From positions 1-64,000 of the forward strand of contig JAULAV010008807.1 in the NCBI GenBank assembly GCA_030789695.1: a stretch of DNA of 64,000 bases, written 5' to 3'. The notes beneath the pieces were generated by a model. The model had not been told where the DNA came from and ran no database searches. It was given only the letters and a program-made list of their open reading frames with translations. The position numbers were made by a program, and so were the translations under genes. This document shows, piece after piece, positions 11,245-21,090 of this stretch. How positions within the stretch are numbered: the first letter of the stretch is position 1; every line of letters begins with the position of its first letter. Source of the DNA: Scilla litardierei (taxonomy: Eukaryota; Streptophyta; Magnoliopsida; Asparagales; Asparagaceae).

Positions 11245-14200
11245 AAATAGCCCTGAGCTCAGAAAAATCTGCAAAAATATCCGTTGGAACTGGGAGATCG
11301 CTATCTTCAACTGAAATATTAGAGAAGACAAAATAAGGCCAAAAAATCATATCATTTAATAAAATGATCGCCGTCATCAACTAGAAAATAAGAGAAGACA
11401 AAAGTAGGCAACAAATATCACATCAATTATCATAAAGATCCTTATCTTCCATAAAATAAAGAAAATAGACACAAGCTCAGAAAAATCCGTAAAAATGCAT
11501 ATTGGAAACGTGAGATCGTCATCTTCATCTGAAAAATAAGAGAAGACAAAATTAGGCCATAAAAATCATATCAGTTAATATGAAGATCCATGTCTTACAC
11601 AAAAGTTAAAAAATAGGCCAGGCTCAGAAAAATACGCAAAAATTTCCATTGGAACATGGAGATCACCATTTTCAACTGAAAAATAAGAGAAGACAAAATT
11701 AGGCCAAAAAATCAAATCATTTAATATAAAGATCATTATCTTATAGAAAACGTTGAAAATAGCCTGGTGCTCAGAAAATTCCGCAAAAATTCTGTTGGAA
11801 TTAGGAGATCGCCATATTCGACTAAAAATTATGAGAAAACAAAATTAGGATAAAAAATCTTGCATTTAATAAAGGATCCATATCTTTAATAAAATGTAGA
11901 AAACAACCTGGAGCTCAGAAAAATCCGCAAAATGTCCATTGGAACTGGGAGATCACCATCTTTAACAAAAAAAATAAGAGAAGACAAAATAAGGCCAAAA
12001 ATCATATCATTTAATAAAATGATTCATATCAAAAAAATCCGCTAAAAATTCTGTTGGAACCAAAAGATCGCCATCTTCAACTAAAAAATAAGAGAAGACA
12101 AAATTAGGCTATAAAAATTATATCATTTAATATAAAGGTCCATGTCTTATAGAAAATGTAAATACTTACCCGGATCGAAGAAAAATTCGCAAAAAGGTAT
12201 GTTGGAACCAAGAGATCGCCATATTCAACGAAAAAATATCAGTAGGGACGCGGAGATTACCATCTTCAACTGAAAATTAAGAGAAGGCAAAATTAGGCAC
12301 AAATCAAATCATTTAATATAAAGATCCATATCTTCAAGAAAATTTAGAAAATAGCCCCAAGGTAAGAACAATCCGCAAAAAATGTTTGTTGGAACTGGGA
12401 GATCGCCATCTTAAGCTGAAAAATAAGAAGGTAGAAAATTTGGCCAAAAAATCATATCATTTAGTAAAAAGATTCACATCTTACAGAAAATGTAGAAAAA
12501 TATTCCCAAGCAATGAAAAGTCCACAAAAATGTCCGCTGGAACCGAGAGAACGCCACTTTCACCTGAAAAAATATGAGAAGAAAAATGTAGGCTATAAAA
12601 ATCATCTCATTTAATAAAAAGATACATATACTCCTTAAAATGTAGAAAATAGCATCGATCTCAAAAAAATCCGCAAAAATATCAGTTAAACCCGGGAGAT
12701 CGCCATCTTCAACTGGAAAATAAGAGAAGACAAAATTAGGCCAAAAATCAAATCATTTAATAATAACATCCATATCTTGCAGAAAAGTTAGAAAATAGCC
12801 CCAATTCAGAGTAATCCGCAAAAATATCCGTTGGAACCAGAAAAATCCGTAAAAATGTCCGTTGGAACCGATGAGATCGACATCTTCAGCTAAAAAATAA
12901 GAGAAGACATATCATGCTATGAAAATCATATCATTTAATATAAAGATCCATATCTTATAGGTAATGTAGAAAATAGCCCGGAGCTCAAAAAAATCCGCAC
13001 AAATGTAAATTAGAACCGGGAGATCGCCCTCTTCAACTGAAAAAAGAAAAGACAAATTGGGCCCAAAAATCAATATCATTTAATTAAACTATCAATATCT
13101 TCCAGAAAAGGTAGAAAAATAGTCCCAAGCTAAGAAAAATCCGCAAAAACATTTGTTGGAATTGGTAGATTGCCATCTTCAACTGAAAAATAAGAGAAGT
13201 CAAAGTTGGCTATAAAAATCATATCATTTACTAAAAGATCCTTAACTTTAATAAAATATTGAAAATATCACCGAGCTCGTAAAAATACATAAAAATGTCC
13301 ATTGGAACGGGAGATCGCTATCTTCAACTAAAAATTACGATAAGACAAAATTTGGCCAAGAATCATATCATTTAATTAAAAATATACGTTTATTTTAGAA
13401 AATTTAGAAAATCGCCCCGAGGACAGAATAATACGTAAAAATGTCCATTGGAACCTGGAGATCGCCATCTTGAATTGAAAAATAAGTGAAGAAAAAATTA
13501 GACCATAAAAATTATATCATTTAATATAAAGATTTATATCTTCCAGAATATGTTGAAAATAACCTAGAGCTCAGAAAAATCAGCAAAAAATTCCGTTGGA
13601 ATCGAGAGATCGCCATCTTCAACTGAAAATTAAGAGAAGACAAACATTGGCTATTAAAATCATATCATTTAATAAAAAGTTCTATATCTTTCATTAAATG
13701 TAGAAAATAGCACCAAGGTCAAAAACATCGGCAAAAATGTTCGTTGGAATTGGGAGATTGCCATCTTCAAATGAAAATAAGAGAAGCCAAAATTGGGCTA
13801 TAAAAAATCATATCATTAAATATAATGATTCATATCTTACAGAAAATGTAGAAAGCATCCCGAAGATCAGAAAAATCCGCAAAAATATTAGTTGGAACTA
13901 GGAGATCCTCATCTTCGTTAGGAAAATATAAAAGACAAAATTAGACAAATAAATCATTTCATTTTGTAAAAAGATCCATATCATTTAGAAAATTTTGAAA
14001 AACAAACTCAAGCTAAGAAAAATCTGTAAAAAGGTCCTTTGGAATAGTGAGATCTCCATCTTCAACCGAAAAAAATAAGAGAAGACAAACGTAGGCTATA
14101 AAAATAATATAATTTAAACAAATGTAGAAAATAGAACCGAACTTATAAAAATCCGTAAAAATATCCGTTGGAACATGGAGATTACCATCTTTAACTAAAA

Positions 14201-15564
14201 AATAAGAGAAGACAACATTAGACCAAAAATCATATCGTTCAATAAAAAGATCCATATCTTCCAAAAAAATTTAGAAAATAATCCCAAAGTCAGTAGAATA
14301 TGGAAAATGTCCGTTAGAAACAGGAGCTCACTATCTTCAAGTGAAAAATAAAAGAAGACAAAGTTATGCCAAAAAATCAAATCATTTAATGAAAAGATTC
14401 TTATCTTACAGAAAATTTAGAAAATATCACGGAGCTCAGAAAAATATGCAAAAATGTCTGTTGGAACTGGGCAATCACCATCTTCAACGAAAAATAAGAG
14501 AAAACAAAATTAGGCCTAAAAATCATATCATTTAATAAGAAGATCTATAACTTCCCGAAATTGCAGTAAAATAGCACCAAGCTCAGAAAAAGCCGCAAAA
14601 ATATCCGTTGAAATCGGGAAATCGTCATCTTCAACTAAAAAAATAAGAAAATACAAAATTAGGCTATAAAAACCATATCATTTAATACAATAATCAATAT
14701 CTTCCAGAAAATTTAGAAAATAACACAGAGCTCAGAAAAATCCGCACAAATGTTTGTTGGAAATGGGAGATCGCCATCTACAACTTAAAAAAGAGAAGAC
14801 ACACAAAAAAATCATATCATTTAATAAAAGCTCTATATTTTTCAAAAATGTAGAAAAATAGTCCCAAGCTCAGAAATATCCGAAAAATGTCAGTTGGAAG
14901 CAGGAGATTGCCATCTATAAGTGAAAAAGAAGAGAACACAAAATTAGGCTATAAAAATCATACCACTTAATTAAAAGGCCGTATCTTCAATAAAATGTAG
15001 AAAATAACCCCGAGCTCAGAAAAATCCTCAAAATTGTCCGTTGGGACTGGGAGATCGCTATCTTTAACTGTAAAATAAGAGAAGACAAATTAAGCTATAA
15101 AAATCATATCATTTAATCTAAAGATATATATCTTACAGAAAATATAGAAAATAGCCTAGAGCTCAGAAAAATCTGCAATAATATCCATTGGAACCGGGAG
15201 ATAGCTATCTTCATCTAAAATATGAGAAGATAAAATTAGGCCAAAAATCATACTATTTAATAAAAAGATCCATATCTTCCAAAAAATTAGAAAATAGGCT
15301 CTATGTCAACAAAAATATGCCAAAATCTCAGTTGGAACCGTGAGAACGCCATCTTAATCAAAAAAAATAAGAAAAGACAACATTAGGCCAAAAAATATAT
15401 CTATTAATAAAATGATCCATATGTTCCATAAAATGAAGAAAAATAGCCCCAATCTAATAAAAAATAGTAAAAAAGTCCGTTGGAACCTGTAGATTGCAAT
15501 ATTCAACTTAAAAATATAAGAAGAAAAACATATGATATAAAAATCATATCATTTCATAAAAACA
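11245..15564 (-). repeat. ~148-bp satellite array, block B (inverted relative to A)
   Basis: About 29 monomers of the block A satellite read on the minus strand: GAGCTCAGAAAAATCCGC, GGAACCGGGAGATCGCCATC, AAATAAGAGAAGACAAAATT and ATCATATCATTTAATAAAAA recur every ~148 bp. Monomers differ from each other by point changes and small indels. Rare variants, such as an ATCTTGCATTTAATAAA unit at 11856 and a partial monomer near 12030, also occur in block C in the same order. Short reading frames are chance. Confidence 0.95.
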
Positions 15565-15593
15565 CTAGTCATAACCCGTGCCCGCGGGCACGG
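15565..15593 (-). other. Helitron 3' terminus: hairpin and CTAG
   Basis: The minus strand reads CCGTGCCCGCGGGCACGG, a perfect 18-bp palindrome, then GTTATGA, then CTAG followed by T in the flank. A GC-rich hairpin close to a terminal CTRR is the diagnostic Helitron end. Confidence 0.85.
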
Positions 15594-15655
15594 TTCAATT
15601 AAGATTTTTCCCCGTAAAATCTTTGTTCCCCAAAAAATTATTTCCACGGTCAAAA
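15591..15655 (-). repeat. Helitron 3' subterminal segment, copy C
   Basis: Contains CGGTTCAATTAAGATT, AAAATCTTTGTTCC and AAAAAATTATTTCCAC in plus-strand order. The same segment returns at 16282-16345, so the two copies flank the minisatellite as direct repeats. Confidence 0.8.
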
Positions 15656-16281
15656 TTGCGCGGAACAACAAATTAGCGTAAAAATATTTAGCGACACGGA
15701 CGCATTCAGCGCGGAACAACAAATCGGCGTAGGCACCTTCGTTGCGGAACAACAAATTCGGCGCATGCGCATTCAGTGCGGAACAACAAATTAGTGTAAA
15801 AAAATTTACCGGGCGCCTTCGGCGCGAACAACAAATCGGCGCAGGCACCTTCGGTGCAGAACAACAAATTCGGCGCATGCGCATTCAGTGCGGAACAACA
15901 AATTAGTGTAAAAAAATTTAGCGGGCGCCTTCGGCGCGGAACAACAAATTGGCGCAGGCACCTTCGGTGCGGAACAACAAATTCGGCGCATGCGCATTCA
16001 GTGCGGAACAACAAATTAGTTTAAAAAAATTTAGCGGGCGCCATCGGCGCGGGCGCCATCGGCGCGGTCAACAAATTCGTGTAAAAAATTTAGCGGCACG
16101 GACGCATTCGGCGTGGAACAACAAATTCGGCGCGGGCACCTTCGACACGGAACAACAAATTTGACGCGGGCGCCTTCGGTGCGGAACAACAAATTAGTGT
16201 AAAAAAATTTAGCGCGGGCGCCTTCGGTGCGGAACAACAAATTAGTGTAAAAAAATTTAGCGCGGGCGCCTTCGGCGTGAA
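15656..16281. repeat. GC-rich minisatellite with GCGGAACAACAAATT core
   Basis: A core GCGGAACAACAAATT alternates with GC-rich inserts such as GGCGCAGGCACCTTCGGT, GGCGCATGCGCATTCAGT and a TAGTGTAAAAAAATTTAGCG type. A three-part higher-order unit of ~113 bp is clear, with GCGCATGCGC at 15761, 15873 and 15986. Many inserts can form small hairpins (GCACC-TTC-GGTGC and GCGCC-TTC-GGCGC) or palindromes (GCGCATGCGC). Overlapping Cys/Arg-rich open frames in several phases are by-products of the repeat. Confidence 0.9.
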
Positions 16282-16345
16282 ACCGGTTCAATTAAGATTC
16301 CCCTCCGCAAAATCTTTGTTCCACAAAAAATTATTTCCACAGTCT
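16282..16345 (-). repeat. Helitron 3' subterminal segment, copy B
   Basis: Direct copy of 15591-15655: CGGTTCAATTAAGATT, AAAATCTTTGTTCCAC and AAAAAATTATTTCCAC in the same order with a few changes. Where the terminal hairpin should follow, the sequence turns into the minisatellite instead. Confidence 0.8.
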
Positions 16346-16510
16346 AAATGAATATATTGGATCCAAAAAATTATATTGGATCCATAAATTCATAAATGAA
16401 TAACAATAAATTGGATCCATAAATTATTGTATCCATAAATTTATTGGATCCATAAATTTTAAAAAATTCCCCCTCAAAATATTGGATCCATAAATTTTAA
16501 ATGAATAATA
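16345..16510. repeat. Short direct repeats of TTGGATCCATAAATT
   Basis: TTGGATCC followed by an AT-rich ATAAATT-type tail occurs about six times with variable spacing, including near 16357, 16375, 16412, 16442 and 16482. The spacing is irregular, so this is a local degenerate repeat rather than an ordered array. Confidence 0.7.
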
Positions 16511-16593
16511 ATAATTAAAGCACAATAATTGTTATTTAGCTCTCCAAAATTTAGTTCCCATAGAGAATTTAGTTTCCTCAAAAATTTAATTCT

Positions 16594-16636
16594 GTCTAGA
16601 TTTAACACGTGCCATAGGGGCACGGTTCATTTAAAG
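16594..16636 (-). other. Second, inner Helitron 3' end-like structure
   Basis: The minus strand reads ACCGTGCC-CCTAT-GGCACGT, a hairpin, then GTTAAAT and CTAG at about 16597. The sequence just upstream on that strand (CTTTAAATGAA) resembles the subterminal TTAATTGAA of the outer end. It looks like an older 3' terminus bypassed in favour of the one at 15565. Confidence 0.65.
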
Positions 16637-18380
16637 TATTCCTCCATCAAAAGTTTGGATCCCGTAATTTTAAACAAACAATAATTATTATGAACATTAT
16701 TTCTCCACAAAAATGAATCCTTTTACAAATTCTAAGAACTTCAAAACTCACATAACATATGCTCTTCTCTTTCATTCTAAAATAAACAAAACTTCATCAA
16801 TTCATAGAAAAATTGAATCAAAGATTATCCGACATCCAAGCTTTAACAAAAATTCAAAAATACCAACTCAACAATAATTAATCAAAACCATACCTTGATT
16901 TTTGGAATAGTATAATCCAAGCTCCCAAGATATGACATCCTTTGCTAAGCATGCATCTTAACCATCAACACCCCCAACCACACCCTAGCCCTCCAATCGT
17001 ATCTATTAGAGGCACCAATTGAGGTGGCGGCTTTTGCTCTGGCATGGGGGAGATCGGACATAACGTATCCACAAATAACTTTTCTAAGAGCATAAACATG
17101 AGATATGCTCTTTGGGAGTAATCAGCAAGAACTGATTATTTCAATAAAAGTGCTACTGAAATTATGCAAATCATAGAACTATTATTATTTGAAATAAATC
17201 TCTCTCATTAAGGTTGTGTAATTCCATCTCAATTATGTCATTAAATTTACTTCTTTCCTTTAAAAATCTTAACTTCTGAATATTTGATTTATTCAAAATT
17301 ACATTTAAAACAAATCAGAGAATATGCAACATAAATTTTTCCCTTTATGAATGATTTGTCTCTCAGTCATAATAATCGTCTAAAATTTAGCAACGGCGAG
17401 CTTTAGTATATACCTACCTATCATAAACAATTAATTGGAAACACAGAACAATTTTCAGCTGATAATTAAATATTCAAATTTACAATTTAACACATTGACA
17501 TTTTGATGTTCAGAGGTGTACAAATTAAAAACCAAAGTTAATTCCATCCAACAATATGATGTCTTCAATTTTCTTGCAAGCCCGACAACAATTGGAGAAA
17601 ACCTAAAAGAAACTCAATTTAGAATTTATCATCAATAATTCTTTGAATGTTCAAGCTTAAGCTTGTTTAAGAATAAGATATATTGACACACATGTTTGGT
17701 TGCTAGTCATCACTCTGACGTGTACAATTGATGGTCACCATGTTATTCATCATGCAAGCTCTATTAGATTAAAATTTTGGCCAAATCAAGATCCACAGAA
17801 GCTGCAGTGTTTGGGAAGCCAAAAAAAAACAGAAAGTAACAAACAAAATCTATAATAGTAAATTTTATAAAGCTCCATTCACACACTTAATAACCAAACC
17901 ATAATCAACGGTGCTACATTCCCAAACTTAATAACCAAACTGCAAAACATTTTACAATATATAATTAATAACCAACACAATGGCAGACAAAAACCAAACC
18001 ATGTTACAAATAAAAGATCAAAACCTATTTATACACTCAATATGTCCACAAAACATTTACACACTACACAATCGAATTTACATGAGCTTGCCCCTGAGCT
18101 CGACCTCCCACATCGCTCCACCTTCATTGTTTCACGTGCTACTCTTGCACCCCCTGAACTGCTAGCAATTATCTAGTTGGAATTAGGTCATCCAATCATC
18201 CAATCATCCAATGACTACATATAACTGAGTAGACTTCTTTGTATTAAATAGCAAACAATCATAAGCTGTGAAAATTAAAAGACGAAGAATGCTAAGAAAC
18301 AAAAATTATTAGACATTACTGCACTCATTTAAAATAAGTAATAATAATAAAATCAGAACTGAAGTTGTCTAGTAACTTAC
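16637..18380. other. AT-rich Helitron interior, no gene seen
   Basis: I find no domain, repeat array or convincing splice structure here. A short ATCCAATC tandem lies at 18192-18210. The only open frame over 60 codons (17980-18165) has no recognisable motif. Confidence 0.5.
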
Positions 18381-18597
18381 AGTTTACAGAACGAAAAATA
18401 ATATTTTGATGCTCATTGTCATCAAATTTGGGTAGTTTGCAAGCACCCCTTTTACTTTCAGAAGCTCCATTTCCAAACAAACTTCCTTCTTTCTTTCCAA
18501 ACATCTCCAAGGTTGGGACATTTTGAGGTTTCTTAAGCTGGGTATAATTTTTCAAAATGTACTGAACTTGACATGAGGTATTATACCCCATTTTGAC
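18381..18597 (-). pseudogene. Captured gene fragment: candidate exon of 217 nt
   Basis: On the minus strand an open stretch is bounded by a TTGAATTGCAG acceptor and a GTAAGT donor. It is open throughout in one frame and contains VQYILKNYTQLKKPQ and KKEGSLFGNGASESKR, a Lys/Ser-rich, low-complexity-free composition unlike transposon proteins. I do not recognise the family. Helitrons commonly capture host gene pieces with introns, and the orientation agrees with the Helitron's own strand. Its phase does not join directly to the exon at 19956-20029, so an exon between them may be missing. Confidence 0.55.
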
Positions 18598-19955
18598 CTG
18601 CAATTCAAATTAAAATCAAAGTCCCATCAGAAAGATTGAAATTGTGCCAAATTACCCACCAAACTTACTCTAGGATTCTCCTAAAAATAGAACAATGTGA
18701 GACATATGTAAAGAGAAAAGAAGAGCATTATGTTTGCTGCAACATTAAAAGAGTGCAGGTTACAATTTAAAGGGATTCTCTAAGCATACACTTTGTTTGC
18801 TGCTCGATGTATTCATCTTTAAAGATTCACTCTAGAATCTCTAATCTGAATGTAATCTCTAAGTATTACATGCCTTCAAATCTTTACAGATGTAATTTCT
18901 AAGTATTCCAGAGTGCTTAATGAATGTAATCTCTAATCAGAATGTTGCACTCTGGAATTCTCCAAGCATAAAGATGTTATCTTTTCATATGTAATCTCTA
19001 ATAACTCTTACCGAGTGTAGATGTGAATACTTAGAGATGGAATCTCTAAAGGGATTCGAAGGCATCAATTTGTTGCAAAAAATGTCATTGTTAAATGGTC
19101 TTGTGAGAAATGTGTATCTGGACGTTTAGGTGCATGGACCTATGTATGCCATGCAAACTTGACTCTCTATTGTGTATTTCTGTTGCTATGCCATCTTATT
19201 CTCATATCTAATTTTTAAGGAATTTCTCTGGCACTACCAATTTATGTCGAATCTATATTTGCATTTCTTAGGGCATAACTTATTTATTGAGAAGTTGTTT
19301 TCAGTGCACTTGCATGTCCATATTTAAGTATTTATAATCTTTCTTCTTTTACAATAATGAAGAGCTGTATGATATGGTTGTAGGCTCAAGGTGAAGAAAC
19401 TCCTCCACAAAATTGAAGACGGACTTTCTTTTTCTCCATTCTCTCTTATTTTTTTCCCTTCATTTGTTGATTGTTATTGCCTGTACAAAATTTGGGTCTG
19501 TAATTCTCTTGATTTTCCAAGCTAATTTAACAACAGAATTTAACAAATTTCAAAACTCTCACAACGCGAACAAATGTAACAATGCGAACAAATTTGGGAA
19601 CTCTCACAATGCGAACAAATTTAAAAATAGAATTGTTAAGACTCAAATTTGAAGATCGTCACCTAAGATTTTCAAGCAAAACAAACAAATGCTATTTTCA
19701 TCCAATTTCAATCTGCATTTCTAGCATTTCTAGCATTTATCAACTTTCAAAATTTCAATTTGCATTTCTATCATTTATCTAATTTCCAAAATATGCAATT
19801 CTCAATCTACATTTCTGCATTTCTAGCATTTATCCCATTTCACAGAAAGGAAAAAGTGAATTCAATTATGAACTTAATTCTCAAAGACCGTAAACAAAAA
19901 TGTAAATAATCATGATAAATCACAATCCTTTTTGAGCAACCACCAAAGATCTCAC
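18598..19955. other. AT-rich intron-like or filler sequence with GTAATCTCTAA motifs
   Basis: Between two candidate exons. GTAATCTCTAA or close variants recur around 18850-19050. A segment beginning AAAGGGATTCTCTAAG near 18770 and ending near TCTCTAAAGGGATTCG at 19058 hints at a small inserted element, but the ends are not clean inverted repeats. CAATGCGAACAAAT is repeated around 19565-19620. No coding signal. Confidence 0.4.
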
Positions 19956-20029
19956 CTTTTTGAGTGCTTCTCAGGAAATTTGTAGTAGCTCATGTCTGAA
20001 AACGCAACTTGGATTGCAAAACATGCATC
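19956..20029 (-). pseudogene. Captured gene fragment: candidate exon of 74 nt
   Basis: On the minus strand the segment is flanked by a GATTTTTCTTAG acceptor and a GTGAGATC donor. It is open in the frame that continues in phase from the exon at 20132-20258, and includes DACFAIQVAFSDMSYYKF. Clean splice sites on both sides and the matching phase suggest a real host exon carried inside the Helitron. Product unknown. Confidence 0.6.
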
Positions 20030-20131
20030 CTAAGAAAAATCCTACAATTAAGATGAAAAATATTAAAAAATTTAAGCTTATGACAACAAAACCCCAAAAC
20101 AAATCGATAACGATAAGATCAATAAAGTTAC

Positions 20132-20258
20132 CTTGGATAACATTGCTGGAAGAAATACCAAGAGCAATTTCTTACTATTCTCCAGTTCTGCATCGTACTT
20201 CATTCTCCACTCCGCAGACTCGTCCATTACCTCCATATTCGCGTGTTCGAACTATCAC
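20132..20258 (-). pseudogene. Captured gene fragment: candidate first coding exon
   Basis: Minus-strand segment between a GTTCCGCAG acceptor and a GTAACTTT donor. Two stops sit at its start in the open frame, but from an internal ATG it reads MEVMDESAEWRMKYDAELEN and stays open to the donor, ending on a whole codon that joins in phase to the exon at 19956-20029. It therefore looks like a 5' exon carrying a short leader and the start codon. The acidic and Lys-rich character gives no family assignment. Confidence 0.6.
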
Positions 20259-21064
20259 CTGCGGAACAACGGTAACAACATAATGGCGAGGGAACAATGT
20301 GGACTAACCTGAGGATTTATTGGTCGTCGGAAGTGAAAAACTCGTCGTCGCAATGGCGATCCTGAAGAGCCCACAGCTGGTCGCCACCGTCGCTTTCGCC
20401 CATGTCTCGATTGCAGTCGCTGAGGTCTTTTTCCAGGAGAAGTTCGATGGTCCCGATCTGATCCCTTCAGATCTATGATCTCATTTCTGCGGCTTTGATT
20501 GCATTTTTTCGATCTCATCTCTGATCTCGCTTCAGATATATGATCTATGATCTCGATTTGCGGTCGCCCTTGTCTCGATTTTGCTCCTTCAGATCTATGA
20601 TCTCATCTCTGATCCCTTCAGATCCGAGGTATTTTTTCAAGGGATCTCATTTCTGAGGCTGTACGAAGGCGGGGAGTGGGTTGTTCAGATCAGATGAGAG
20701 GAGGCGGTGGCTGGAGCTCTGGGCTCTCTTCTTATTTTGGCGAGAAGGATGCTCTCTTCCCCAATACAGTCACTCTTCATATGGTAGGGAAGAGCAAGAG
20801 GCAAAGTTTGGGAAAGCGCTCAGGCTGCAAACGCCTCTTGCGATCCCCCAGATCATGCACGCAGCAATTTTGAGAAGCCACGAAACAATCAAATGGCTAC
20901 CAGTCACGCACGCAACAATTAAAATGGGACCCACAAATCAAAAGACTGGGTTGTTTTCCAAGCTAAGATTCATCTAAACCGTTCATCATCCAAGATTAAA
21001 TCCTGGCCGTCTTTTATCAAACAGTTTGTCCTAGTCAGCTTGTCCTAGTCAGCCCTAGGATTCA
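20259..21064 (-). other. GC-richer Helitron segment, likely 5' flank of the captured gene
   Basis: Base composition rises relative to the surrounding satellite. CAGATCTATGATCTCATCTC and close copies recur around 20470-20640, forming a degenerate local repeat. On the minus strand a short frame with GGDQLWALQDRHCDDEFF lies before a GTTAGTCC donor-like site near 20310, which could be an upstream exon or leader. The position upstream of the candidate exons would suit a captured promoter/5'UTR, but no TATA box is clear. Confidence 0.4.
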
Positions 21065-21080
21065 AAAAACACTGTCAAAT

Positions 21081-21090
21081 GTATAATAGA
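21081..21090 (-). other. Helitron 5' terminus
   Basis: The minus strand reads TCTATTATAC directly after an A that belongs to the satellite. Plant Helitrons typically start TC, often TCTAT. Beyond it on the + side the satellite monomer resumes at the expected phase. Confidence 0.75.

Larger units (their letters stand above)
15565..21090 (-). mobile_element. Non-autonomous Helitron inserted in the satellite
   Basis: On the minus strand the element starts TCTATTATAC at 21090, preceded by A. It ends in an 18-bp palindrome, a short spacer and CTAG at 15565, followed by T. This is the Helitron pattern: 5' TC, 3' hairpin plus CTRR, A/T target, no target duplication. Joining the flanks at 15564 and 21091 rebuilds one continuous satellite monomer of normal spacing, an internal empty-site test. 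No Rep/helicase coding is visible, so it would depend on another element. It contains a minisatellite, duplicated 3' segments, an inner 3' end and gene fragments (separate entries). Confidence 0.87.

Noticed and set aside
11123..14535. Short ORFs in block B on both strands
   Set aside because: Same satellite; the peptides (NDMIFWPNFVFSYFSVEDGD type) are repeats of one translated monomer with no start or stop conservation.
15549..16291. Overlapping Cys/Arg-rich ORFs that look like small secreted or zinc-binding proteins
   Set aside because: They are several frames of the GCGGAACAACAAATT minisatellite, on both strands. Open frames are a by-product of the repeat.
16357..16505. TTGGATCCATAAATT repeats considered as a replication origin-like iteron set
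   Set aside because: Spacing is irregular, the context is a plant Helitron interior and nothing links them to replication initiation.
18770..19070. Possible MITE with GGGATTCTCTAAG ends
   Set aside because: Terminal inverted repeats are not clean and no target duplication could be found by eye. Kept only as a remark in the interior description.
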